This document shows, one piece after another, positions 9,767 through 22,041 of a stretch of DNA of 64,000 nucleotides. The notes beneath the pieces are model-generated. The model saw only the letters and a program-made list of their open reading frames with translations, was not told where the DNA came from and did no database searches. Every line of letters starts with the position of its first letter. Positions within the stretch are counted from its first letter, which is position 1. This DNA comes from Echinometra lucunter (lineage: Eukaryota > Echinodermata > Echinoidea > Camarodonta > Echinometridae): positions 19,100,210-19,164,209 of the forward strand of contig CM057169.1 of NCBI GenBank assembly GCA_029962745.1. Reading direction: 5' to 3'. Both the position numbers and the translations under genes were made by a program.

Positions 9767-11923
9767 ATATTTTATACTAAAAAAAAGGACCCTGAACATG
9801 ATAAAAACTACTTCCAAAAAATCAACTCAAGTGCAATTTCAAAAGCCTATTGTATTGCCATACAAATCATGTTCGGATTACGTAATATAAGCCATTGCAA
9901 AGTCCGCACATTTCTAAAGGTGATAGACAGGGCTATTAAGTTGCCCTTAGTTGAATCTTCGAAAGTAGCTTTTATTACGTTCCTTATTCTTAATTGAGTT
10001 TTCATTCATAACAATTAATTCGCAAATCAGTATTTTACTACATTCAACGTTTCAGTGTGCACATAAACACATGTATGAAATTCAGAGTACAACATAGAAT
10101 TTCAGTGACATAACTAGAGACAATAAATTTTGCTAGTCCGAACGAGAGGTTAAGGCTACATGTTGTTCACCCCGCTCAGCTGGTGATCATTAGAGCTTGG
10201 GTTGTGAATATCAATATCATAACTGATTACTAAATCCCTAAAAACAAACATTATAAAGAGTAATGATGTTCACTTATCAAGAGTACTCATCAAGACTGAA
10301 GAGGGTTTACAGGGATATAAAAAATGTCCTCAATTTCAAAGAAAGCGTACCAAATATTTTTCTATCAGAGAGGAATTAATAATTTTTAAGAAATCTGGAT
10401 ATATCAAGATGTATACATATTTTCACAGAAAGTGTACCAAATATTTTTTCTATTAAAGAGAAATTGATAATTTTAACATATATTTAAGAAATGTGAATAT
10501 TTTAAGATGTACTCATATTTTGATATAATAGTTCTTCATCATAGTCATACAACTTGCACAAAACAAACACTTCAAGAACGAAAGCAAAAATGCACAAAGC
10601 CACAGTTATTTTTCATGAAGATTTTATCATTTCTGTTGTTGACATTTTTAAGGAGAAAATTTCCCTTTCTGAGCAATCAATTTTCCTCAGGTTAATAATG
10701 TCTGGCTCATCATATCATAACTAAACAAGTAAAAAAAAAAACAAAAAAAAAAACAAACAAACAAACAAACAAAAAAACAACTCATACCAATGCTTCCCAA
10801 TGTGTGTTCATCCTGTGTAATTTATTCAAGAGTATACTCTCAAACTATCAGTATTCATGACAAACAAACATAAATTATGCAATAAAATGCAATTAATATT
10901 GTCCCCAATCAATATGCTACTGTTAATTTCATTCTGCATGAGCACTTGAAATGTCATAAAATGCATAGCAGGGATCCTTATAAAGCTCTATTTGTTAAAT
11001 GTCAGACACATCTTTCTGTCTACACATGCTTATAATGGCGATAAATGTCCATACCCATTCAGACAGTGATATAAATCTCCATGTACATAACATGCTTTTA
11101 TACTTATACATATATATCTACAAATGTGGCTTTGAAAAATCTTGTATGCAAGTAATAGAAGGGAACACATCAGAATGAAATAATTATAGTGCATCAGAAT
11201 ATTTAACTCTATAAAAAGAATCTCAGATAATATGCCTGCGTGATGTTGAAAACGTAAACAACTGATTATTAATACTCTTTCAAACAGGCTTACATTTATT
11301 AAAGACAGATATTTCATAAAATATTGTATGTTTAGCGGTATGCCTCTTTCCCTATTTCTTTGTATTAGTTTACATATATGCATATTTTCTTTCTACATTT
11401 CACAATTTTCATCCTCTTGTGTGAAAGGCTCCTATCAACACACGGCAAACAGGCAGCTCAAAACTTTTCAAAGAGATAGGAGTAAACACATGATACATTT
11501 CAGAGGGAGAAATACTTCCAAATGTCCATTTCGCTAAACAATTTCAGTTACACCATGTTTCAGTACCATATTAAAATGATGAAATATTAATCACTGATCA
11601 TCTTTGGGTGTTTATCATACAGTTTTCCTCTTGTCTGAATGAGGATTAGTTTGTTCATAGACCACAGAGCCAGTGGACACCACTGATCAATTACCTAATT
11701 GCTTTATCATACAACCCCACGATATGAAAATCAATATCATCAAGTGTTTACATAATACAAGGGTCTATCATTAAGATAGCTTTAGCATACCACTTGAAAT
11801 AGATTCTAGAGAAGTATGCGGGTTGATGACAAGGATTCGGCCACGTTATTGATCATAGCGGGTATCGTTATTCTATTTTAATTGCGCGGTCATTGCCTCT
11901 TGTTGATACAGATGTACAAATGT
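9767..11923. other. Sequence without a recognisable gene; A-rich (CAAA)n at 10,728-10,772
   Basis: AT-rich single-copy-looking DNA with an A/CAAA microsatellite at about 10,728-10,772. A minus frame of 117 codons at 11,030-11,383 is hydrophobic and low in information, and was not accepted as a gene. Confidence 0.5.
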
Positions 11924-12300
11924 TGTTTGCGATGGATGGGCTAGGAAGGAGGACTTTTGTGAGAGTTCATCTCACTGAACCACACAGTTATGTCTGTATG
12001 GGACTGAAATAGTATAAAAGCAGGACAACTTTAAGAGACAGTTTAAAGCCAAAGGAAAAGAGGAAATCGAGGAAGGAGAAAGAGAACAAAAAGAGAAAGA
12101 AAGAGGGGATTGTTTGCAATGGATGGGCTAGGAAGGAGGACTTGTGTGAGAGTTCATCTCACTGAACCACAGTTATATCTTCGTGGGACTGAAATACATG
12201 TAATATAAAAGCAGGACAACCTTAAGAGACAGTTCAAAGCCAAAGGAAAAGAGGAAATGGAGAAGGAGAAAGAGGAAAAGAGAAAGAGATAGGGGAAGGG
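11924..12300 (+). repeat. Tandem duplication, 187-bp unit, two copies
   Basis: TGTTTGC..ATGGATGGGCTAGG at 11,924 recurs at 12,111 (period 187). Both units continue through GAGAGTTCATCTCACTGAACC, GGGACTGAAAT, AAAGCAGGACAAC and AGCCAAAGGAAAAGAGGAAAT into purine-rich sequence. Small indels separate the units, so the event is moderately old. Confidence 0.85.
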
Positions 12301-12820
12301 AGGAAAATCAGCAGAGAGCTTTTATGGAAAGGAAGAAAGAGAAAGTGAGAGAAATAATAATAATGTGATTTATGTGCTATACAAGAATGGAATATTATTA
12401 TTATCATTATGATTATTATTATCATCATTATTATTATAAGAAAGTGGAAAGGAGTACATGTATGAGTGTCATGGATGTGAGGAGAAAGAAAGAGAGAGAG
12501 AGAGAAAGGAAAAACAACAAAAATAAGAAAAGGGAGAGATCAACGAGCAAAAAGAATAACAAATGGGAAATGAAAAGGAGAAATAGAGAGGGAGAGAGAT
12601 GGTCAGAGAGATAGAGAGAGGAGGGAAAGTATGATATAGAGAAACTGCAGAGGAAAACAGAGAACTGACTGAACACAAATATATATACATGTAGTAAAGC
12701 GAACATATGGTGAACAAAGAATACTGAAGTATATGTAAAATGATAAAATGCTGAATACATGCAAATATCATGCATAGGGGAAGAGAAAGAGAGAGAGAGA
12801 GAGGGGGGGGGGGGGGTAAT
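12301..12820. repeat. Purine-rich (GA)n tract with (ATT)n and a poly-G run
   Basis: GAGA- and AAAG-rich sequence with an ATT/ATC run at 12,400-12,440 and a G run at about 12,802-12,816. Open frames of 60-120 codons on both strands come from the low-complexity bases. Confidence 0.8.
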
Positions 12821-13079
12821 ATCAAGTGAAACACAGACATCTAAGTCAACAGCGACAGAGACATGCAGAGAGATTAATATCAGGGGTACGCCGGGGAGAT
12901 TAAATCGTAAAGGTCAGATTGTTATTCGGTCCCATGTTCTCGGTTATGATTATCCAAAGGGGGAAAAAAAGCCTTAAAAACATGACAATCCATCTCATGG
13001 AACGAGTACATTCACAAAGCTGCCATCATTGTATTCTTCATTCAGCAACAGAAAGTTGTAATCACCATTTTCAAATATT

Positions 13080-13930
13080 CCTGTATTTCCAGTATTCATG
13101 AAAATATGTTCGCTTTTCTAAAAATGAGACGATACAGCAGCATACATGTACATGTACTTGTAATATCCTCTCAAAGGTTGACCCTTCAATATCTAAAATT
13201 CAAATAATTAGAACAGAGATAACGCCTACAGTTTCTGTCTGTGCATGATATGGCATCATACTGCAGATTTAATATATTCATGAAAATGTAATCTTCACAA
13301 ATACAAATAATGTATTATCACAAAAAAGGTTGAACATTCTCTTTTCTGTGTCTTTAAAGTTTAAAGTAATGGGAACATGGATAATACCTAAGATTTTTGT
13401 CAGTCTAATATGATATCATTCATATAATTTCAAATCTATAGACCCCCCCCCAAAAAAAAAACAACAACAAACAAACCTTGAAATGATCCATCTTCCCACT
13501 TAAGGCAAGTGAATAGTATTCCTTAAGCAGGTTGAAAACCTAATCTTCCAAGTTCAAATAAATGAGAGTGAAGATACGAGTAACGCCTACAATTTCTGTC
13601 AACTTCTAATTTGGCATGCACACAATATATGCATAAAAATGTAATCCTCTCAGAAAAAAATTATATCGAATGATATCATAGAGAAGATTACAACCTTCTT
13701 CATTTTTTTTTAGTTCAGAGAATCGGGTACAAGAATAGTGCAAGGGAGATTCACCAGTTTCTAATATGACATATGTACGACAACATAATTAGGGCTTTAA
13801 AAAAAATCAAGGAGATATCATTCAAATCATTCAACTGCACGTAATCCCAGACAAGAAGACTGAATGATTTAATATTTTAAATTTCTTGCAGTTCGAAGAA
13901 ATGAGCACGAACATAATGTATGTCTGTCTG
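13080..13930 (+). repeat. Degenerate tandem array, ~160-200-bp period, about five units
   Basis: A unit with the order TTCATGAAAATGTAATC, AGGTTGAA, AAGTT(C/T)AAATAAT, GATAACGCCTACAATTTCTGTC, AATATGGCAT recurs with heavy divergence. The 'CCTACA/AGxTTTxTGTC' segment falls near 13,221, 13,382, 13,582, 13,745 and 13,915. The units are old and eroded, and the array is easily missed by eye. It is non-coding. Confidence 0.55.
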
Positions 13931-14214
13931 GAGTTAATAAACTGTCTCATGAGAGCTATAAGGATGTTTATCCAGTACTAAATGATGATTAAACAGCATT
14001 CTGATTCTGAGTATTATGATCTGCATAAGTGGGAGGTATATGATATGTATATGCAGTACTGAGCTTTAACTCTCTCACAACCAGACATGAAAAAAAATCT
14101 TATTAAATATATATCAAATATGCAATTCATGGCAGATGAAAGAGCACAGTTACTGTGGCTATGGAATATTATTCTAGAATAAAGATGACAATTCTGTATA
14201 TTATTACTACTGCA

Positions 14215-14480
14215 ATAGTCATTACTATCATAATCATCATCATAATCATTATCATGACCACAACCCCTAACACCATCATCATCATTCCAACCATCACTGC
14301 CACTAACAGGACCACCACTACCACCATTACTGCCACCGCCACCTCCTCCACCAGTCACCGGCCACCACACTACCACCACCACCACCCCCACCATTACCAC
14401 TGCCATCAACATCATCATCCATCAGCATCACCACAATTCTTAATCTTTATCACTGCAATCATTATTTCATTACCCTGACA
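14215..14480. repeat. Imperfect ATC/ACC trinucleotide repeat
   Basis: A run of CAT, ATC, ACC and GCC triplets gives open frames on both strands (His/Thr-rich and Met/Val/Gly-rich). Coding in all directions at once is the mark of a trinucleotide repeat, so no gene is called. Confidence 0.85.
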
Positions 14481-14911
14481 AGACACAAGTTTGCCAACTG
14501 TCTAGTTTGGAGTCAGTCTGGCGGTGTCGCTGGGGTAGAAATCTAGATCAAGATCAGAATTATTACTTCCATATCACCTGTTTTCCAGCCATTCTCCATC
14601 CTCTGAACCTACTTGTTACCTTGACCTTCTGTCTCTCTCCCTCTCAATCATTCATGAGCATATTATTTCCTATTTCAATCTCTGCCATCTTCCTCTTTCC
14701 TGATTCCATTTTCATCATATGATAAAATCGAACAGACACCAGTTTAATTCCTCCTATCACTTATCATATTTTTTTGTGTGTATTCTCCATCTTTAGGAAT
14801 GATTTTATCTTTTTTATCATCATTATTTCTGCATTGCTGTCTGCTCTTCTCTTTTCCCTTCGTCCTCTAACTTAATAAATGGTAGATCAAACTCGGCATC
14901 TTGTTAATCCT

Positions 14912-15071
14912 GGGGGTGTTTCATAAAGCTTTTCGTAAGTTAAGAACGACTTTACGCACGACTGGTGATACCTTCTTGTGCTACATGTAAATGAATGAGA
15001 ATCTGATTAGCACCCAAAAAGAACATGTTCCAGTCATTCGTAACTTATGAACAGCTTTATAAAACCTTCCC
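14912..15071. mobile_element. MITE with GGGGGTGTTTCATAAAGC ends, ~160 bp
   Basis: The left end GGGGGTGTTTCATAAAGC..CGTAAGTTA is mirrored by the right end, which reverse-complements to GGGAAGGTTTTATAAAGC..CATAAGTTA. It is non-coding. It shares the GTTTCATAAA terminal word with the MITE family at 8,178 but not the interior. Confidence 0.55.
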
Positions 15072-15124
15072 TTGGCTTTAGTGTCTTACATGAGTATCTT
15101 CTGAATGTTTCATATCATCTTCTC

Positions 15125-16080
15125 CATCCCCTTTCCTCTCTCATTCTTTTCCATCATCTTCCTACCATTCCTCATCCTCATCATCACCAGCTTGTCTCCA
15201 TCAGCTCCTTCCTCTTCTCCCTTGCACTCTCTTCCTCCCTCTCTCTCTCTCTCTATCCCCCCCCCCCATCTTTCTACCATTCCTCAACCTCTTCACCAGC
15301 TTGCCTCCATCATCTTCTTCCATTTCTCCCTTGCACTCTCCTCCCCCCCTCTCTCTCTATCACTCTTTCTCGAATACCCCCCCCCTTTCTACCATTCCTC
15401 ATCCACTTTACCAAATTGTTTCTACCATCTTCTTCCTATTCTCTCTTGCACTCTATGCTTCCCTATCTCTCTAAAATACCCCATCTTTCTAGCCTTCCTC
15501 ACCAGCCTACCTTCATCATCATCATCTTCTTCTCCCTTGCACTCTCTTCCTCTCTAAAGTCCCTCATCTTTCTACCATTCCTAATCCTTATCATCATATA
15601 ATCCTTGTCACCATCATCTTCTTCCATTTCTCCCTTGCACTCTCTTCTTCCTTCTCTCTCTAATAACTCCTCATCTTCCTACCATTCCTCATCCTCTTCA
15701 CCAGCTTGTCTCCATCAGCTCCTTCCTCTTCTTCCTTGCACTCTCTTCTTCTCTTTCTCTCTACCCCCCCCCCCCCCCCATCTTTCTACCATTCCTCAAC
15801 CTCTTCACCAGCTTGTCTCCATCATCTTCTTCCATTTCTCCTTTGCACTCTCTTCCTCTCTCTCTAACCACCGTCCCCATCTTTCTACCATTCCTCATCC
15901 TCCTCACAAAATTATCTCCATCATCTTCTTCCTCTTCTCCCTTGAATTCTCTTCCTTGCTATCTCTCTCATATTAATATTCTTCATCTTTCTACCATTCC
16001 TCATCTTCACCAGCTTGTCTCCATCACCTTCATCCTCTTCTTCCTTGCACTCTCTTCCTCTCTTTCCCCTCTAAAAAACC
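15125..16080 (+). repeat. Pyrimidine-rich minisatellite, ~100-bp period, nine units (copy A)
   Basis: The word TTGCACTCT (or a close variant) recurs at 15,222, 15,331, 15,446, 15,537, 15,635, 15,736, 15,843, 15,942 and 16,045 (periods 91-115, mean about 103). Each unit carries CATCTTTCTACCATTCCTC, CTTCACCAGCTTGTCTCC and ATCATCTTCTTCC. Three frames are open for 100+ codons (Leu/Ser/Pro-rich), but this follows from the stop-poor CT-rich repeat. Copy B starts inside the array, consistent with an assembly break in repetitive DNA. Confidence 0.85.
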
Positions 16081-16149
16081 CCTCCCGCATCACTCTGGCA
16101 TCTCATCCCATTACCATCCATTGCATCATCATGAACAGATTGAGATGTC

Positions 16150-16715
16150 GGTAATGATCTGCCAAATTTCACCTTGAATTCGACCAGAAAAATCTGAAAT
16201 GTCAGGCCCTGCCACGGCTTGCTGAACAAATTGATTTGCCCTACAATGCAAATTGAAATTTATCAAGAACAGTGGCTCGCCTTCATGAAAATCAAATTTA
16301 GGCATTTTTTTCCCCTCTCTCTTCCGCTAAATATTTTCATGTGACCACTGGCAAAATAAGTTTGGTGTATGCATACACAAATGTACCTATATACAAGAAC
16401 TGCAGATGTGTCCGAGAGTATGTTTTGTAGTTACAGTGTAGACACATGCATTTATTTTGTACAAAGTAAACAAGTCAGTGCAGTTTATATAAATGTTATA
16501 TTGCAACTTATTTCTTCAAAATGCTCTGAAATGTATGACAATAATGTTTTGACAGTTTATCAACTTCTAAGTCTAATGATACTGGGAAAGTATAGGAGGG
16601 TTAGACACCATCAGTTTAGTTGTTTTTATAAGAATGCAAATTAAAAGTAAATATTTTTCCTTCATTGTAACCTGACCTAAGTCCTTAGTTTCTCCCTAAA
16701 TATGACCTGAAAGAT
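16150..16715. other. Sequence without a recognisable gene
   Basis: Well conserved between copies A and B (34,330-34,900), but no feature is recognised. Confidence 0.5.
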
Positions 16716-16760
16716 TTCGATTTCAATTCAATTTCAATTCGTATTTATTTCATTTCCAAC
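16716..16760 (-). repeat. LINE/SINE-type tail, (TTGAAA)n-like on the minus strand
   Basis: The plus strand reads TTTCAATTCAATTTCAATTC followed by TATTTATTTCATTTCC, resembling a retroelement 3' tail in minus orientation. No coding part of a LINE is recognisable next to it. The same sequence lies at about 34,906-34,950 in copy B. Confidence 0.35.
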
Positions 16761-16984
16761 AGCAAGAAAAAACAATGGCATTACAGGTATTATTACAGAA
16801 AATATGAGAAAATATATGAACATATTCTTCTTTTTTCCTTGACAAGTATACAAGTACACTGTACACATAAATAAATCATTAAAAAAGTAGTTCGTAAATT
16901 CTGAGGAAATTGGGGAATCCACTAAAATGCAGTGCTTGTAATTTGTGGATCCCCCAGAAAAGAAATCAAATTGTTTCAAATCAG

Positions 16985-17190
16985 AATGCTTTTTCCTGTA
17001 CTTTTTACGTATTTGGTGGAATCCAATTTCTTAAATACTGATAGCTTTCAAGGTCTGCCAACAGGCTTTATACTTTTAAATTATCTCCTTATTAAAATAA
17101 AGAAAATCTTAATGTTTTTTTCTGTACTTTTTACAAGTTTGGTGGAATCCAGCTTCTATAATATTGACGGATTTCAAGGTCTGGCAACAC
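16985..17190 (+). repeat. Two-unit tandem repeat, ~125-bp period
   Basis: TGTACTTTTTAC..TTTGGTGGAATCCA..TTTCAAGGTCTG(C/G)CAAC occurs at about 16,998 and again at 17,123. The same pair is present in copy B near 35,190 and 35,316. Confidence 0.75.
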
Positions 17191-19522
17191 CCCTCCAGAA
17201 GTAATGCAAGACAAATCATGCACTATTGCATCGCATCTCGGAATTACGACAAAATGAAAAGAAAATCTTCCCTGGCAAGATCGAGAGAACAGCAGCAGTA
17301 AACATCGTTTCCAATATTGCAATTCAATTCCGTCCTTCACGATGGACTTTCCTTGATTTTCACAAATCTCGGATCGTGCTTGGGGTTCTTTCGCAAGCAA
17401 TAAAGCAGATCTTTGCCATGCATCATATACTGGGGGTATTTCCCAATATAAAAGCACTTAAGCAAATGGTGTATTTTATCTCCCATTTAGAACGTCTGGT
17501 GCTTTGGGTAAAGTGGCGTGCGACTTTCGTTTTTCATTACAGCAATGGAAGAGATGTTTCATAATAGTCGATTGCTCTCGCTTTCAGGCATGTTACACAA
17601 CATCAGATTGATTGAGATGTACATGAAGATTTGACTCAGGTTAAAGGGACACTCAGTCATTTGAAAGACAAATAAGAATTGAATTTAAAAGTGCTCACAT
17701 CAATGTACCTTCAACATTAAAACTTTACAATAGGCAGTATAAGTGCCAAATTTTCATACATATTTTAGACAAAGAAGAGCTTCCGGATCAAAATGGGATC
17801 GTGAATAATGAAGCCAAATATTGTCGAAAAATATTTATATCTAGATGTAAGGTAAACAAATTTACATGGATTACAAACTTGCCTTTAATATACAATAATA
17901 CATGTTTGAAAATTGTATATTACACCAAAGGGTTGAGAATATAAGCCTACTCAAGTTAGTTTATAAAGAAATTAAATCAAGCTGGTGTTACAGCAATTCT
18001 TTACATTAGGCAAATCCTACGCATTTGGTATGCACAATGGGAAGACTGTACATGGAACATACTACTACATAAAGATATGTAATGTACCTGGAAGATTACA
18101 TACTTTTATGTACAACTCCTTCACACAGGATAAGGATCATAGACAAATCAAGTAGTAAAGACAAAAAGGTAGCACGCATGGATTTGTTTTATTTGCATAT
18201 AACGTATAGCGTCATCATTTCATTGCCTCCCGAAGCCCCAACAGGATTCAACATCGATATCAGTTCATGCATTATAAGCGGGTTTGACCTTTCCTTATGC
18301 GCATGCGTTGCACTGATCCTGATTTCTTACTTTTGATGCGCGCTTAGCACATATGCGCCTGGGGAGCATCTAACAAAATTCGGGGCTACGAGAGGCCTTC
18401 AAATGTTCTGGCGTAATGGAGGATGTTTAGGGGCTTGACCGGGACATTCTAGTGCCTGTTAGGTAGCTTTAAGAGTGAAACAAATAGTGCAAAAAGATGC
18501 AAATGCAACCAATACAGACAAGAATATGCATCTTACATGTTCTTTACACTGCTCCATTTCGCTATTAATAGCAATCATGACTCTAAAAGTACAGCTAAGC
18601 AAGATACGCTAAAATTCTTACCAACTTACAAAATGGTCTCATTTGGTTTGAAAGAGACCCTCACTGAAGAGAAAATAAATTTCTCTGCAATCTAATATTT
18701 CATGTTTACACTATTAAATCTAGGTATGATTGGATCCAAATCAAAACCAGGGCAAGTAAACTGACCTTACTATGCTTCAACGAACCTTCCCCCATCCTCC
18801 ATATTTTGGAACCCTCCAGGCATCGTCCATTTAAGTAGATGACGGGTCAAAAGCGGCTACACGTCCATTAGCTAAGGCATCCTTCGCAGAATGCGTCCAC
18901 TCGAGGGTTTGGTCAATATTTAGCAGCAAAATCCCGCTCAGCTACTGAGTATTCCCTTAAGTAGTGAGATTTAGTTTTCTGTTGTGCTACTAAATATTCA
19001 ATCGTATACATTACTTCTGGGTGTGCGTTAGGCTGGAAGTACATAATCAGAATTAGATACATGACGAAAGAGATCGCAACTTGGCATTCGAGACCTGGAG
19101 CAAAACTTGTCGACAGAAGATCGTTTTGTTTTATATTGGATGGATACTTACCTGGATGCTATAGTATCACACAGACCTTCCTGTACGTGTTAAGAATCAA
19201 GATGCCCTTTTGGCTAAAATGGAGTTAAAATGACACGAAGAGAAATCATCTATACTCATAACCACGAAATAGCATCCTGGACAAATTCCAAATCTCTAGA
19301 GAGGCCTGGAGCACATGGGGTCCAAAATATGTATTGTCCTGTAAAACTTGTTTACTAACGTTCTGATAATATTCCTGGGGCTACACATTATGAACTTCTT
19401 TCACAAACAGAACCCGGCACAAACACAATGCCACTACAGTTCTTTTCAGATTTTTTTTTTAAAAAGGAGAAATCACCAATGCTATTGAATATAACCACCT
19501 TGGCTACAACATGGAACATTAT
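17191..19522. other. Non-repetitive stretch with unusually low A/B divergence in places
   Basis: No gene recognised. Two blocks are almost unchanged between copies A and B: 17,131-17,640 (two substitutions seen) and 18,788-19,034 (none seen). An unidentified 112-codon frame at 17,226-17,564 is open, but so is the opposite strand, so coding is not supported. Confidence 0.45.
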
Positions 19523-19526
19523 TTAA

Positions 19527-19933
19527 CCCATTCGTGACAGAGGTCCACATTTTGTGGTTTGGCCTAATATCTTTTGATGCAAAACCCTAAAAATCATACC
19601 AAATACATGAGCAGAAAGAGCAAAAAATTCTACACAAACTGTGCCCATTTTGGTTGCATCAATATTCGTTGTTTGATGCTGAAATTTTTTTAAAGAAAAT
19701 AAGCATTAAAATCCTTAAATTGGCAATGTGATAGAAAGTTTAAAATCACCGTTTTCCCCTGCAAATTGGCAACTTTTTGACTTCTCATCATGATTTCTGT
19801 CAATTTATATTTATTTCAGATACATGACATTTTACAAGAAAAGTGTAACAATAAAATAAAAATGTTGGTGTTGCCGATTTGAAGAATAAAAGCTGATCAA
19901 ATTAGGCTTTAAATAATTCCTGTCACGAATGGG
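19527..19933 (+). mobile_element. TTAA-flanked MITE, family A, 407 bp (copy A only)
   Basis: Flanked by TTAA at 19,523-19,526 and 19,934-19,937, with inverted ends CCCATTCGTGACAG / CTGTCACGAATGGG. Copy B has a single TTAA at 38,218-38,221 in the identical context (ACATTAT|TTAA|TAGCAATTC), an exact unoccupied site. TTAA duplication, ends starting CCC and clean empty sites are hallmarks of the piggyBac superfamily. The element encodes nothing, so the transposase must act in trans. Confidence 0.92.
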
Positions 19934-20154
19934 TTAATAGCAATTCACATCAGTTCATGTTGACTGCTTCTTGCTTCATGCTATGCTTAACCAAACCGAA
20001 AAAACAATTCTGCACACTTGATCAGAGCACCCTTTGGTGAGCATCTGGCGGCAATGTCTACTGCCGGTCTACCACCTAGCTCCTTTGACCCAACTTTAAC
20101 ATGCACTTCATTTGGTTTCATACCTTGAAAATATCCAAATGTCACTGGTTTACA

Positions 20155-20720
20155 CCAGAATTAGATATGGAACAACATATACTTCAGGCTAAAAATGCTG
20201 TTATAATACACAGTGAACTACATCAGAATTAAACATTAAGTTCAAAAGGCATGGCATGGGGCAAAATGCTGTCTCAAACTTACAGTGTACTAAACATATT
20301 GACACTTAAGCCTATTACCTAAAGCCAAAATAATTCCATAACCTTAAACTGAACTCCATCTGAATTAAGCAGAATTAAACATGAAGTTCAAAAGCATTAC
20401 CTACAGCCATACTACAGTCATACAAGTAAGTCCACGTGTACAGAACCAGATAAGAATTTATTGTGTCATTCCAAAATATTACCTAAAGCAAAAATACCAT
20501 CATAGATTTAAAAATGAATCAGAATTAAACATGAAGTTCAAAACAGTTACCCTAAAGTCATAGCACAGCCACAAACCCAATTTACAAAACCAGATCAGAA
20601 TGCATTGCCTAGTTTAAAGATATTTTCTTTAGCAAAAAAAGTCATCGCATCCTATACAACTAGATGAGAATTAAACATAAGGTTCACAACCGTTACCTAG
20701 GGCCCAAATGCAGTTGAAAC
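20155..20720 (+). repeat. Degenerate tandem repeat, ~147-bp period, four units (copy A)
   Basis: AGAATTAAAC, usually followed by ATGAAGTTCAAAA, recurs at 20,225, 20,371, 20,521 and 20,667 (periods 146, 150, 146). Between anchors each unit carries an ATTACCTAAAGC-type block, and some have a half-unit match (ACCAGATxAGAAT). It is non-coding, and is also present at about 38,440-39,010 in copy B. Confidence 0.7.
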
Positions 20721-21847
20721 CTCTGCACATCATGATGCGAGCTCCCGGGACATTCCTCGATAGCACATAACAGATGTCTGTTAACGACAATTCATGCACC
20801 GAATAACTCTCGTTCTCACTTTTGTTTCAATTCCTCGCACCCCTCTCGTATTTACCCCCTGAAAATTGAGGACGCAAATTGATTTCTTTCAATGCACATG
20901 CACGTCATCACTCGCACTCCAAACGGCTTTTGGGCTTTTTTTTCTTCTCTTTCTTCTTTTATCTACGGGGGTGTTTGAAGGTTTTATTTGAATGCGCTGC
21001 CTTGTGCATGTATGTCTGATTTGAATCAGGGGCGAGAGAGTACTTGATGAAATGAATGCTCACATGAAAGTCATGAATAAATTCTTATTCAATTGACAAT
21101 CCATCGAAGAGACTGCAACTGTGCAGAAACGAAGTAAGCACCTCTTGATCAATAGTCAAGTGATATGTTGTGCGTGAACATTAAAAATTTATTTCAAAAC
21201 AACAATGGATAATACATATCAAAGGTTATGCAACATGTCAGCAAATTCTTTTAAAGTACATTACCGGTATCTTGACAGTGCATGTGTTTCTTAATTTTGG
21301 TTATCTGCGTGGAAGACTACTTTCTGATTTCTTCTACAGGAATGATAATATCTCAATCTTTTAAGATACATGTACATGAAATTATTATAATTCATTAATG
21401 GAAAGAGAAAATATGACATGCATGTCTTTAAAAATTCCAATAAAATTACTGTAAAAAAAAAGAAGAGAGATTCTCATTCAGTTTCAAAGTAATCTATGTT
21501 TGAAGATTTGTCTAAAATGAAACTTTTTACAAAATATCATAGTAATTCATAGTAGTGGTATAAAGAAGTTTCTAGATACAAGAAACTGATATAATTTATT
21601 AATAAGAACAGAAATAAGATATGCCTAAAAAACAACTCCAAAAAAGTACTGTTTAAAAAGATAAGTTCAAATTTTTTTCTGTAAAGATTTTTCAGCACTG
21701 TAAAAAACAGTAAATCTGTTTGCTGCAAATATTTCCGAGAAAGCTAAAACAGAAAGGCCCTTGCTAATCTATAGAAATGCCATCACACAGCAAACTGCAT
21801 GGTTGCAAGAATCATAAATGGCAAAACCCCTCTAGGTAGTATATAGC
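20721..21847. other. Sequence without a recognisable gene
   Basis: AT-rich and colinear with copy B. Nothing identified. Confidence 0.5.
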
Positions 21848-22041
21848 TTAACCAGCAAACCAGCTCAAAGGTTGGAAAGATAAAGTAATCAAATTCCCAC
21901 TGATCGTCACTGCATTAATTGAAGGGGACAAGTCTACCAAAACGCCATTTGCAACAAGCACCATAGCAGACGAATAGACAGCCGGGCATTTCGTCATGCC
22001 GCATTCAATCACAGGAGGGATTTCACACATTCCTATGGTAA
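21848..22041 (-). other. Candidate exon (hypothetical), minus strand; copy B 40,154-40,347
   Basis: On the minus strand CCGTTTCAG could act as a splice acceptor just above 22,041. The frame that follows is open for 63 codons to a TAA at 21,848. It contains MCEIPPVIECGMTKCPAVYS and then a hydrophobic stretch. Two donor-like GT sites (GTTTTG|GTAGAC and GCTG|GTTAAG) lie inside. The entry phase would fit the exit phase of the candidate exon at 27,473-27,511. Copies A and B differ by one base in the ORF (Cys to Tyr). No family is recognised and chance cannot be excluded. Confidence 0.2.

Noticed and set aside
14014..14478. His/Thr-rich and Met/Val/Gly-rich frames on opposite strands
   Set aside because: Trinucleotide repeat artefact: coding-like on both strands simultaneously.
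15047..16154. Long Leu/Ser/Pro-rich open frames (up to 184 codons)
   Set aside because: They lie on a CT-rich ~100-bp minisatellite in which several frames are open at once and unit number differs between alleles.
17131..17564. Overlapping ~110-codon frames on both strands, conserved in copy B
   Set aside because: Both strands are open and neither has a recognisable domain. Low divergence may reflect a non-coding constraint instead.
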